A stretch of 64,000 bases of DNA from Megalobrama amblycephala (Eukaryota > Chordata > Actinopteri > Cypriniformes > Xenocyprididae): assembly GCF_018812025.1 (NCBI RefSeq), contig NC_063066.1, positions 7,063,882-7,127,881 of the forward strand. The letters run 5' to 3'. A program made the position numbers and the translations under genes. Shown piece by piece: positions 1-52,705 of the stretch (position 1 is the stretch's first letter; every line of letters begins with the position of its first letter). The notes beneath the pieces were generated by a model. That model ran no database searches. It saw only the letters and a program-made list of their open reading frames with translations, and was not told the origin of the DNA.

Positions 1-64
1 AGGATGGCTTGAGGATGAGTAAAGCTTGGGGTAATTTTCATTTTAAAGTGAACTATTCCTTTAA
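1..64. repeat. Fragment of a cyprinid short inverted-repeat element
   Basis: The text GAGGATGAGTAAAGC...GTGAACTATTCCTTTAA matches the right arm of the family whose left arm reads AAAGGGATAGTTCACCC (compare 31084-33323 and 12742-13060). It is cut by the window edge. Confidence 0.7.
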
Positions 65-2810
65 GTTATAAAGTATATAAAAAAACAACATCAAAATACC
101 GCACCCAAAATGTTCGAATTTTCTCCAAAACGTTTGAGAGGCATCTTGTTAGGCAAATTAATAGCAGAAACCTAGAGAAGAAATATCAGGCATTTCATTA
201 TGGTTGTACCACTGTAAAATTGACTCAGTTTGCTACAGTTTGACCCACTCTGGCCGTTGGCGGCCTTGCTCTTTCTCAGCGATCATAGGACAGAGACAGA
301 GATGGACAGCATGTAGAAGATGAGGACAGAAGGTCTGTTGATGCAGGGCGACAGCGTGACTCACCCTTCATCCACAATTGAAGGTTTCAAATGGCAAGTC
401 CCTGCACATGCCAGCCCATGTGCTCTGCCTGAAGAAGGGGAATTCGTGTTTTCGCTTGCTTTGTATTTGAGTCACTTATCCGGGTATTGCTAATCTATGG
501 ATTTATGGATTTTTCAATTGAGAAGGGCATGTTTGTTTTGAGACTTTTCCCTCGACAGGTCCTACTCTGCAGAACTTACAAACATGAAGGTCTCCAAGGG
601 AGAGAGATTATGGGAAGTGTCAGGGAAAAAAAAAGATGAATTAATATCAAATAGTTCATTTTCAAAGGAGTAATAAATGACGATTTCAAACTTGCCTGAA
701 CTGAACAAGTTCTAAGCTTCCCACAGCCACCATTCAAAGAGGTGCCAAATTTCAATGTTATTTTTTTTTAGATAAAATATGGTGCAAAGCTATAACAAGC
801 CTAATTTGCATAGAAATGAGACATGTTTTGTTCCAAAAAGAATGACAATGAATGTAAACATTCAAAGCACAGCTCTATTTCAGCTCATTTAGCACATTTA
901 AACATTTGCGGATGGTTTGCGAATGCTTTGCAGATTCAAGAGATGGAAAGAGTGAATATGTTTGACAGATGTGCCAGAGAACATCACTCTCTCTGAGCTG
1001 AGCAGCACTCAAACCTTTTACCTTGGACCTAAAAGACATAATAGCAGTAAGTGTTATCTAAAATTAGCTGAATTTGCCTGAGCAATGTTTTAGAAAAAGA
1101 AAGGAAAAATAGACCAATAGATTTAGTGAGTTTCAGTGTGAACTTAAATGAGAACAATTCACTTAGTTTTCAATTCCAAGCCCTCCAAGCGAATGATTTA
1201 TGGCATTCACAGTATCTCCAGGGTGTACATTGTCGGCTAAAACAACAAACCGTACAATAGCAGCAATTGTAGATTTGTTGTTGTTCCCTGAGCACAGCTC
1301 TAATAATTTATGTTGTCGAATGCACAACAGTGCTGTCTTTTGTCTCCACCTCTGCTATGTACCCACCCTCTTTCACCTTGAATTCATAACACCACTTTTC
1401 ACAGCTTAATGAGAGTCTGGAGGCAGCATACGGCATTCCTGGGTGGTGATATAAGTCGTGCACCTGTGCACACTTGTGTACGCTTTACCAAACCACAGCC
1501 AAATGTTTTGGGCTTCAGGACCCAAGTGATTTTTCAAATTGAAGAACGAGACAGGCCTGAACCCCAAGGCCAGTCGGATGGCTCGATTCGTCACTAGCGA
1601 GCACAGCGTTCCAAAGAAAGTGAATCACCATGTTAAACGATTCCCGGGAAAATCTACAGCAGTTAATTGTTACATAAATGAAATGGTAAAGCCATTTAGC
1701 AGACATGCCACGTGAGTCAGTCTTCAGCGTTCCCATGCTTGTCCAAATTGATAGCACTTAACTCATTGGTAGATGAGCCAAGGCTTGTTTCTGCAAATTA
1801 ATTTTACTGAATAAACCGTTTGTTACGCTGCCTGTCAAAGACGGATGTCAGGCTGAAAGTTGTCTACAGCTTATGATTACAGGGAGCGTGCAGGGTTGGG
1901 TTCGGATATGGTTCAAAGTCAAATGGAGGAGACGGTATCTTTCCAAAAGAATCTCTGAAGTTTTGTGGGTATAAATAAACCAAAAGCTCCATTTTGCATC
2001 TAAGACCTCTGGATCCTCTCAAGAGCTTAGGTTTTTGCCGTGCATTGTTTTCATGTAGTTTCATCAGCTTTGCATGTCTTTTTTTTTTTAACGCTGTGAC
2101 CTCTACTGCAGTGACCCAGAGTTCGCTGCTGCTCCACAATGGCCATTAGCTGTGACCTCCATGTTCCTCTTTCAAGCAGACGCCAATATCAGCCTCCCAG
2201 GCATTCAGTAAGGGGAGATAAAGGCTCGACTAAAAAAGATGTCTCTTTCTGGCGGTTTTAAGTATAAAAAAGCGTGCCGTTGTACGTAAACACACTTCAT
2301 CCAAAAAAGCATCCACGTCTACGTCTTCATGTTTTACCCCCTTCTCTCTCAGGTGTTTATGTGATAAAGTAGGTGGTGTGTAACAAGATCTTATCAGAGA
2401 GTAAAGGCTAGCACAACTTCTAAATGTGAACAGATTAAAAAAATAATAATAGTCATCACACGCTTGACGACTTTGTGAATGGCTAAAGAGAAAAATTGGG
2501 TATCATACACTAAGCAACTGAGGATCGCACTCTGAATACAAGGAGATGCATGAAAAATGAAAACAGTCTGTGTTGTAAAATCGGCTCCAAATAACCAACA
2601 TGTTTGATATCCTCCAACTGATGGTTTCACAGTCTGAAGCTAAAAAAGTTAAATAGTTTATGCCCATCATACACTATGCAGTTTTCTGTGAAAACCGTCA
2701 ACTCTGACTGTCCAAAATTTGCAGGCTGGCTCTGATTTTCGGCAACTATCGCCTACTCTTCCAGACTGCAAATCAGGGCAAAAATCTGGGCAAAAGTTGC
2801 GTTCCAGCCT
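65..2810. other. Non-coding, presumed mid2 intron 1
   Basis: AT-rich sequence with no open frame that looks coding; short frames on both strands overlap each other and lack codon bias. No repeat family was recognised. Position upstream of coding exon 2, with no RING/B-box exon in the window, makes intron the likely status. Confidence 0.5.
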
Positions 2811-3060
2811 TAAAGGGGGCCTATTATGTCCCTTTTTACAACATGTAATATAAGTCTCAGGTGTCCACTCATTTTTGAGTGGAAGGAAAAACATGCTATT
2901 TTCGTGCATGTATCTTTAAATGCAAATGAGCTGCTGCTCCCCGCCCCACTTTCCAGAAGAGGGAGGAGCCTGTACAGCTCATGCCTCAGATACTCTGCCA
3001 AAAACTAACAAAACCTCTGCTTGGTTTGTGACATTGCAGTTCTCCATCATCATCATGAAA
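2811..3060. repeat. Dispersed cyprinid repeat fragment (TAAAGGGGGCCTATTATG type)
   Basis: Begins TTAAAGGGGGCCTATTATGT and contains AAATGCAAATGAGCTGCTGC, both of which I recognise as stock phrases of a dispersed cyprinid element. Its right limit is unclear and could extend to about 3520. Open frames across it are not genes. Confidence 0.6.
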
Positions 3061-4918
3061 GTTAATTATTTGCATGCGTTTTAAAGCCATAACAGTTTAA
3101 ACTTCTGATGTATGGTTTTCTGAGCGTACACCTCCGAAGCATGCGCACAGAAAGCTGGCTGTCAGACGGCGTGTCCTGTGAGTATTAAATGTCTTTTTAG
3201 CACTTAAACTGTTAAATACACAAAAGGTTATGTCAAAAACACACAAAGTTCACAAACACGTGAACGTAAACAGCAGGGAAAGAAATCACCTGTATTTTAG
3301 ATCTGTGTATTAAAGTGAAAGCAACGTAATATACAGTACAGTACCTACTGCTGTATATGCTGTTTATATGAATCAAACAACAAAAGAAAAACAGAAAATC
3401 ACTCACTGCTCATGATTTAAATAACTTTAGTAGCTTTAATAAGAATACATTTCTTACTTGAATGCTGCTGTTAAATGCTCTGGCGAGGAGATAAACATGG
3501 CGGACTGTGTCTATTTTTTTTTAAAAGAAAAGTTCAATATTTCCCACCTAAAAGGAACTACATACAGTAAACACTGGAAAGAAAACTTCACTCATCACGC
3601 AATTATGCAGGGCTTTTGAGACAGTATGGCATATTTAATGTTAAAATATTAAATAGTCTTTAATCCCACACAGCCTTGATTTTGTTTGCGTCAAATTAAA
3701 TATGATTAACTAACCTCACTAATGTCTGTTGGTAGAAGCTGAAGTTGTCCCTGTTTCCTCAAACTCTGACAAGCAGAGGCGCAGATGTGTCGTTCAAAGA
3801 AGCTCTGTTTTTTTATTAAAATTAATTATTGTCTAACTAAGCAATTCCTTTCCTTTTAATGTCCTCGGTGGGTGTAATTAACTGAAACACGTTCCTCCTA
3901 AGTTGTTTTGCATGAAGCACATTTTCCCTCAAGGGATCCATCTTCCCCATGAGAGCAAGTAATTCCTCTGACACTCGTCCCTTTAACCTTCAAGCCGGTT
4001 AGTGTGTGGAGAAAGCTGTCTTCCTGCCTGTGGTCTGATCTATTCCCAGTGGAATTCGTAGATGTACACCTGCCCTTGTCTTATTAGAAAATGTGAGGTT
4101 AGGGAAGAGATGGTCTCATGAAAAAAACACCTCGACCGTACATTTTCATTCGGATTCAAAGTAAAGGCATGCTAGACAGTTTGACGGGGTCAAAGCTTTA
4201 AACTCAGCATTATGGTATCGATTTTTTTGTTTTTGATGGAGAGAAGGGGGTGTATTCGACTGCGTTAAAAGCTTAATGGCACTCCCCAGACAAGCCTCAA
4301 ACAAGGGTAATGTAGACAGAATTAAATGACTCTGTCTAATTAATTAGAAGAGCAGAGGCTGGTAAGAAACAGCAGTGGCTTCTCATTAGACCGAGTTTGT
4401 GAGTCTCTAGAGAGTACTGGTTTGGAATATTATCCGGTGCGAGCGACATTTCCCAGCAGGCTCTGGTTGCTGACACATGCACGCACTCAACCGCCCGTTG
4501 TTAGCATCGTTGCTGTGTTTCCGCATTGTGTTCCCTCCAAAAAAACACAAGAGGAGAGGATCACGGAATAATTAAACACACCCACTTTGAAGTTTGTTTT
4601 TTCGCCTCAGGATGTAATTCTGTTTCAGGATTTGTTGTTGTTGTCGCTCTGACCCAGAACTTAATGGACGTGGCGCTCGCCTGTTAAAGCGTGTAACGCC
4701 TACAGTGCGAGCATCAAACGGCAACTCAGCAAATATCTTGTACATCTCAACTTCCCTCTGTATCTGGGATAATCTCCTATCTGATAACAAGGTCTAATCA
4801 AATTGTGAATCATTTGAGCTTTCCGACCGAGTTTGATTTGTTTGGTTGGTGTGAAAGCTGTTTTCTGTGGAAGCTTGTTTCCGCCACTGAATAAACAATA
4901 AAAAAGGTAACTGCGATT
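3061..4918. other. Non-coding, no recognised feature
   Basis: AT-rich DNA, no coding-like frame on either strand. The first 450 bases may still belong to the preceding repeat. Confidence 0.4.
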
Positions 4919-6063
4919 TTTTAATCTAACTGCCCTCGAGTCCGAGTCATTTGATTTTGAGTATCTACCGATACCGAGTCCCGATCCGATACTTCTATAA
5001 TACATAAAAAAGAATAAAGAAGAGCGAAAAAACAGATCCAGGATCCAGGAACAGTGCTTTTCAGGTTTTTCAGGTATCTAACAGTAGTTTTCACATACAG
5101 AAAATGGATAAAGTAATCAAATATAAAATAACACTGCATATTATCTTTACTGTATAAAATAAATAAAGATGAATCATTATTGAAGTTACAAAAACTATTC
5201 AGTCAAGAGCAGTGAGTGATTTCTTTGTTATTTGTTGTTTGATTTAACATTAAAAACAGGCAGCAGGAATAGTTTTTTTCCCTATAAGACATGCACGATC
5301 CAGTACGTATACTGTTACACATGCGCTGTCTTTCTCGACTAATATACGTTCACTTAAGACATAACCGACTATGTTTGCTAGGATACTCGCTAAGACGGGC
5401 ATGTTGACATAATTTTTGTATGAATTTGTCCGCTGAAGCGCAAGACTTGAAAGAGAACTCAGTATTTGCACGCTGACTGAAATAAGCGTGTGCGCGCTTC
5501 AGATGAGCACACACAAATCTTCTCACAGTGCGCGAGTTCTCTTTCGCGTCTTGTTCTTGAAGGTGTAAATCAGCAAGGCTTAAATGAGTTAGTTTAAACA
5601 CAGATAGCAACGTGTGCTGTTCAGGTCACACCTGCGCTCGCGCTATCAACGGCGATGACGGCGTAAATGACTGGACATTAGAGCAGATAGCACTTGCAGT
5701 TAACAATTTACAAAGAGTAACTGTTTTGTCCACGCTTTCTGATTATCGTTGTTGTAAAGTTTTGCGCATCCATCGACTGAAACATACATTATCTGAACTC
5801 TGTCTGTCTGTTTTCCACGTTGCTATTTTAAACAAACCATATTAACCAATAGATGCGTCGTCATTCGAGATGGACCGCGGTGCAAGTGCGTACCGAACCG
5901 TAAGTGGAGAACCGTACGGTTCGATTTTTTACCGAGAACCGTTGCACCCCTAATACATATATATCCGAGTCCTGATCGGGAGGTAACGTCCGATTCCGAT
6001 CGAGTCTGAAACCATGTGATCGGGCCCGATTTCCGATCACGTGATCGGATCTGGACATCCCTA
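4919..6063. mobile_element. hAT-type non-autonomous transposon, nested with a second hAT end
   Basis: The right end reads CCGATCACGTGATCGG ... GGACATCCCTAG at about 6036-6062, and the left part (4940-4990) carries the same GAGTCCGAGTC / CCGATACCGAGTCCC wording. Inside, at about 5876-5952, a second terminus appears, ACCGAGAACCGTTGCACCCC followed by TA, the end of another hAT-like family. So one element sits inside the other. No transposase frame is present. The superfamily is inferred from the terminal CCCTAG/CCCCTA style; target duplications were not resolved. Confidence 0.6.
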
Positions 6064-6470
6064 GTTACTCCAAATGACACCAATGAAATAAATTTTTCCA
6101 GACATTCTTTCTCATAACAAAGCAACGACTTCTACACATAATTTTAATACCATTTTGCACTGTTGATATATGATGTTATAAAATCATGCCAGAATAAAAA
6201 AATATATACATTTATTACATTTTAAGATATTTTAATCACAAATCAAATGGCTATATTGGCCTTTGGACAGTTACACCGAATGACCTTTTCACACTTCAAA
6301 ATCTTTAAAATACATTGATATGTGCAAAATATAATTAAAACCTTTTGGATTCAATAAAAGAGATCTATTTGTACTACCTTACATACTTTAGATGTCATAT
6401 CTTTGTTTTTTTAGTATTATTATTGAGGCCTTTGGACAAAAAAAATGACCTGTCACGTCATTGACCCATC
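6064..6470. repeat. Interspersed repeat, copy 1 (matches 37959-38290)
   Basis: From TTACTCCAAATGACACCAAT to CATTGACCCATC this copies 37960-38290 with few changes (shared phrases include CATTTTGCACTGTTGATATA and TGGCCTTTGGACAGTT). The right terminus GTCATTGACCCA at 6457-6468 is nearly the inverse of TGGGTCATTGAC that starts the other copy at 37474, so the family probably has short inverted termini. The left part is missing here, cut at the hAT boundary. Confidence 0.7.
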
Positions 6471-6480
6471 TCACAATACT

Positions 6481-8515
6481 ATAAGTCAGAAATATACTTA
6501 TACAATACTTATACAATACTTATGAAGTCAGAATTATGTGATATAAAGTCTGAATTATGTGATATAAAGTCAGAATTGTGAGTTATAAAGTCAGAATTAT
6601 GTGAAATAAAGTCTGAATTATGTGATATAAAGTCAGAATTGTGAGTTACGAAGTCAGAATTGTGAGTTATAAAGTCAGAATTATGTGATATAAAGTCAGA
6701 ATTATGTGATATAAAGTCAGAATTTTGTGATATAAAGTCAGAATTGTGTTATAAAGTCAGAATTATGTGAAATAAAGTCTGAATTATGTTAGATAGTCAG
6801 AATTGTGAGTTATAAAGTCAGAATTATGTGATATAAAGTCTGAATTGTGTGATATAAAGTCAGAATTATGTGATATAAAGTCAGAATTGTGAGTTATAAA
6901 GTCAGAATTATGTGATATAAAGTCTGAATTGTGTGATATAAAGTCAGAATTGTGTGATATAAAGTCAGAATTGTGAGTTATAAAGTCATAATTATGTGAT
7001 ATAAAGTCTGAATTATGTGATATAAAGTCTGAATTATGTGATATAAAGTCAGAATTGTGAGTTATAAAGTCAGAATTATGATATAAAGTCAGAATTATGA
7101 TATAAAGTCAGAATTATGTGATATAAAGTCAGAATTATGTGATATAAAGTCAGAATTGTGTGATATAAAGTCAGAATTATGTGATATAAAGTCAGAATTA
7201 TGTTATATGAATTCAGAATTGTGAGTTATAAAGTCAGAATTATGATATAAAGTCAGCATTGTGAGTTATAAAGTCAGAATTATGATATAAAGTCAGAATT
7301 GAGTTATAAAGTCAGAATTATGATATAAAGTCAGAATTGTGTTATAAAGTCAGAATTATGTGATATAAAGTCAGAATTCTGAATTCATATCACATAATTC
7401 TGACTTTATATCACATAATTCTGACTTTATAACTTGCAATTCTGAATTCATATCACATAATTCTAAGTTATAAAGTCAGAATTATGTGATATAAAGTCAG
7501 AATTGTGAGTTATAAAGTCAGAATTATGTGATATAAAGTCAGAATTATGTGATATAAAGTCAGAATTGTGTGATATAAAGTCAGAATTATGTGATATAAA
7601 GTCAGAATTATGTGATATAAAGTCTGAATTATGTGATATAAAGTCTGAATTGTGAGTTATAAAGTCAGAATTATGATATAAAGTCAGAATTATGTGATAT
7701 AAAGTCAGAATTATGTGATATAAAGTCAGAATTGTGTGATATAAAGTCAGAATTATGTGATATAAAGTCAGAATTATGTGATATAAAGTCTGAATTATGT
7801 GATATAAAGTCAGAATTGTGAGTTATAAAGTCAGAATTATGATATAAAGTCAGAATTATGTGATATAAAGTCAGAATTGTGTGATATAAAGTCAGAATTA
7901 TGTTATATAAAGTCAGAATTATGTTATATGAATTCAGAATTGCGAGTTATAAAGTCAGAATTATGTGATATAAAGTCAGAATTGTGAGTTATAAAGTCAG
8001 AATTATGTGATATAAAGTCAGAATTATGTGATATAAAGTCAGAATTGTGTGATATAAAGTCAGAATTATGTGATATAAAGTCAGAATTGTGAGTTATAAA
8101 GTCAGAATTATGTGATATAAAGTCTGAATTATGTGATATAAAGTCTGAATTATGTGATATAAAGTCAGAATTGTGAATTATAAAGTCAGAATTATGATAT
8201 AAAGTCAGAATTATGTGATATAAAGTCAGAATTATGTGATATAAAGTCAGAATTGTGTGATATAAAGTCAGAATTATGTGATATAAAGTCAGAATTATGT
8301 GATATAAAGTCAGAATTATGTTAAATGAATTCAGAATTGCGAGTTATAAAGTCAGAATTATGTGATATAAAGTCTGAATTATGTGATATAAAGTCTGAAT
8401 TATGTGATATAAAGTCAGAATTATGTGATATAAAGTCAGAATTGTGAGTTATAAAGTCAGAATTATGTGATATAAAGTCAGAATTGTGAGTTATAAAGTT
8501 AGAATTGTAAACTGA
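6481..8515. repeat. AT-rich minisatellite, 21-bp unit, about 95 copies
   Basis: The unit is TATAAAGTCAGAATT followed by ATGTGA, GTGTGA or GTGAGT; 19-bp versions lack two bases. A block at about 7373-7464 runs in the opposite orientation. Variant units with an EcoRI site (ATGAATTCAGAATT) recur near 7207, 7928 and 8325, hinting at a higher-order structure. The minus-strand open frame over 8321-8518 is just the 7-codon translation of the unit and is not a gene. Confidence 0.95.
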
Positions 8516-8710
8516 CATAATTCAGTGTTAGAAAATCCCCCCCAAAATGCAGCCTAGATAGTAAGTCCTTCACATCATTCTCTCACTCACTCGTTGCTTC
8601 ATTCCTGTCAGTCATTCCACAGTGTCAGTTGTGTACTGCAGCACTGCGCTTATTCCATATTAGATAGAGCAGAGTTTTCTGTCTGTTTCTGTCTCTTCAG
8701 TCTGTATCTG

Positions 8711-8711
<1 letters not shown>

Positions 8712-8745
<34 letters not shown>
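8712..8745. repeat. (TC)n microsatellite
   Basis: About 17 uninterrupted TC units. Confidence 0.95.
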
Positions 8746-8750
<5 letters not shown>

Positions 8751-8889
8751 GTCTTCCTCTCTGCACTTCCTCTTGCATGGCTCTGTCTGTCTTTGAAGTC
8801 TAGTGTCTGATTTAATGAGTGTACTTCAGACTTGTTCAGCCCAAACCGCACTAGGCCTGCTGTCCTGAGGCCACTGCAGTGCCACTTTG

Positions 8890-9690
8890 CTCTCTCTCTC
8901 TCTCTCTTTCTCTCTCTCGTCCCCCTCCTTCCTTCTTTCATTCTTTCCCTCCTTCCTTCTTTCCTTTCATATAATTTCATTTCATTTCCTTCTGTCTTTT
9001 TTCTTTTTCTTTTCTTTTCAAGTTTCTTTCATTTTCCTTCCCTTCTGTTGTTTTTTCTGTTTTCTTTCTTTTATTCTTTCCTTCTATTGTTCCTTCCTTC
9101 CTTCCTCCCTTCATTGCTTCCTTCCTTCCTTGTTTTTTTTCTATTATTCATTCTGTCTTTCTTTCTTTCTTTCTTCATTTACTTCAATCCTTCCTTCTTT
9201 GTTTTTCTTTTATTCTTTCCCTACTTCCTTCAGTCCTTCCTTTCATTTCCTTCTATTGTTCCTTCCTTCCTTCCTTATGTCCTTCCCTTTACATTTTTTT
9301 GTATTATTCTTTATTTATTTATTTTTCTTTCTATCCTGGGTTCTTTCTGTTATTCTTTCCTTCTATTGTTCCTTCCTTCCTTCTGTCCTTCCTTTGCTAA
9401 TTTCTTCCTTGTTTTTCTGTTATTTCTTAATTCTTTCTTTCTTTCTTCCTTTCTTTCCCTACTTCCTTCAGTCCTTCTTTTCATTTCCTACTATTATTCC
9501 TTCCTTCCTTCCTTCTGCCCTTCCGCCCTTCCCTTTGCATTCTTTTTTATTCTTTCCTTTTTAATTTCCTCCTTGTTTTTTTTATTTTATTTATTTATTT
9601 TATTTTATCCTTTCTTTCTTTTATTCTTTCCTTCCTTCTTTCAGTCCTTCCTTTCATTCCCCATCACTCCCTCTCTCTGTTTCTCCATTT
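8890..9690. repeat. Pyrimidine-rich (TTCC/TTTC)n tract
   Basis: About 800 bp made almost wholly of C and T on the + strand, opening with (CT)n and continuing as degenerate TTCC, TTTC and CTTC runs with scattered A and G. Long open frames on the + strand here are Phe/Ser/Leu low-complexity artefacts. Confidence 0.95.
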
Positions 9691-11206
9691 GAGTTTCGAG
9701 CTTGTACACCCCCGGCAGCTTGTCTTCTGTCCCCTGGGAGGTGATACTTGGTTTTGATGTATAAATCATCCTCGACTGTTCAGTCTTTAATTAATGACCC
9801 CCATCTGTCCTTGCTGGGTGAGTTTGAATTTTAAAATGCTGACACACCAAACAAGCGCCTCTGCGACTGCCTGACGCAACAAGCCCCCGAGTAAAGCAAG
9901 CTATCAGCACACAGAGAATAGGCAGTCCGACATAGACACCCTCACCTGTTCCGAGGTGCTTCCAGCCCATTTACCCGGCAGAGCGAGAGAGATAATGCAC
10001 GAGAGAGGCTGAAAACCAGTCGTCGGACAGAGCAGGGACAATAATACTTCCGTCCATCAGCAGGCCAGACCAGTAAGGCTGTGTGTGTATGTGTGTGTGT
10101 TCATAGGCTTTTCAAGTGAGCCCTGCCAGAGTTTCTGAAGCGGTTATGGAGGCATCAAAGACAAGCGCCGCGGTGAGTCACCGGCTGCCTTTTACAATCT
10201 ATGTACTGGATGTGTGCAAGACAGCGTCTCAGGCCATAGATGGGGGGTGAGGGACGTGCAGGTGGACAGGGTCAGGCTGCATCACACATGCATGAATAGC
10301 CAAACAACTCAAAACAAGAGAACATAAAAGCTCTGTTCTCGCTTTTGTAAGCCAATGTTGTCGCTGTTGTTGTTCCCATCGCTCCTGCCTTTCAGTTTCT
10401 TTGGGCTTCTTTTTGTTTCCTCTCATGTCATTAATATCAGCTGTTCATCTCAGCGCTGTGTTCATGTCTTTCTCTCCATTTCTCCCACCGTGGGGGTCAT
10501 CACATCGTACAGCTGCTCGTGTAGCATGGCAGGGCGGTTCTCTTTGAGTTGTCGCTACGATTTCCTTCTTTATCTTTCCAACTTGTGTTGTAGTGAAGCA
10601 TGTGCAACTATTTTGACTAATTGCATAGTTCTCCGCCTCTCGCCATTGTGATGTCTCACAATTCAGAACCGGTGAAATTCAACACCCTCATAAATCGATT
10701 GTATGTAGTGTAAAAACCCATTACCAGTCCCTTTTTCATGAGCTAAAGAAACTGTCTCACAGTGACCCAAACACACAAGTTCTGACCTCAAACCTCTTAT
10801 TAAACTTTAATTGCTACAAACCTATTTCGGCAAAGTACACATTAGAGCTCATGAATTAGGACCCCCCTCCCCCCCACTCCCCCAGTGTAAAGTCTCAGCC
10901 CAGCGCGCACAGTTTCTCGTTAGTGACGATTAGTGGTTGTGATGTGGAACTAATTTGCTGTTTAGTTGCTTGTTTTGAATCTAATCTGTCTTTGTTGGAT
11001 CTCTGTGGACTCTGTGTGATTTATCCATGCGCACCTACTCTAACATTGTCATCTGCATAGTGTAACTCCTTAATTCATGATCGGGAGCAGTGGGGGAAAA
11101 AATCTGCCGCCATTAAAAAACACAGTTTAAATCCTTTGAGAGCAGATATATTATGTGATACAATTTTCAAATGCAAATTTTGGAAGTGTACATTCTTTGT
11201 TATATT
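9691..11206. other. Non-coding, no recognised feature
   Basis: Mixed-composition presumed intron sequence with a short (TG)n at about 10081-10100. Open frames at 10229-10426 and 10355-10651 lie on opposite strands over the same bases and resemble nothing known. Confidence 0.4.
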
Positions 11207-11324
11207 AAAGGGATCGTTCAACCAGAAGTGAACATTCTGTCATTTATTCACCTTCATGTTGTTCCAAACCTTTTTTATTATCCCTTTTAATGGCATAAAG
11301 TTCATACATTATAATTAGGTTGTG
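11207..11324. repeat. Left-arm fragment of the AAAGGGATAGTTCACC family
   Basis: Reads TTAAAGGGATCGTTCAACCA, then CTGTCATTTATTCACC and GTTGTTCCAAACC, diverged from the same arm at 31084. Confidence 0.6.
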
Positions 11325-11755
11325 CACTCTAAAAAAATGCTGGGTTAAAACTAACTCAAATTGGGTTAAAAATGGACAAACCCAGCGATTGGGTTGGGTT
11401 AAATGTTTGACCCAACCTGCTGGGTAGTTTTATTTAACTCAACTATTGATTAAAAATGACTGTATTGCTTGCTTAAAATGAACCCAAAATAGGTTGGAAA
11501 TGAACATTTATTAATGTTTAACAAATGAGCATTTATTAAAATGCTTATTAATAAATGTTCACCTTTTGATGATTGTTGTTGCCTCTAGTAATTATGTGTC
11601 TGATTTTTAATTTCCAACCTATTTTAGGTTCATTTTAAGCCAGCCATATAGTAATTTTTAAACAATAGTTGGGTTAAATAAAACATTTAACCCAACCGCT
11701 GGGTTTGTCCATTTTTAACCCAACTTGGGTTGTTTTTAACCCAGCATTTTTTAGA
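11325..11755. mobile_element. MITE with long inverted ends (ATGCTGGGTTAAAA family)
   Basis: Starts CACTCTAAAAAAATGCTGGG and ends in its inverse, AACCCAGCATTTTTTAGA, lacking the final GTG. Full copies are at 28381-28932 and 34786-35351, partial ones at 16326-16412 and 34178-34675. No coding capacity. Better copies show TA target duplication, so a Tc1/mariner-type source is inferred. Confidence 0.85.

Positions 11756-52705
<40,950 letters not shown>

Noticed and set aside
200..380. Possible minus-strand exon near the left edge (sequence inverse of CAGACCTTCTGTCCTC)
   Set aside because: A short frame only, no convincing splice pair and no family resemblance.
6481..8515. CRISPR-like array
   Set aside because: Units are contiguous with no unique spacers and the DNA is vertebrate.
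8321..8518. Minus-strand repetitive protein (HNSDFIS repeats)
   Set aside because: It is the 21-bp minisatellite read in one frame; neighbouring variants break it.
8832..9692. 286- and 225-codon open frames on the + strand
   Set aside because: They translate the pyrimidine-rich tract into Phe/Leu/Ser runs in two frames at once; composition artefact.
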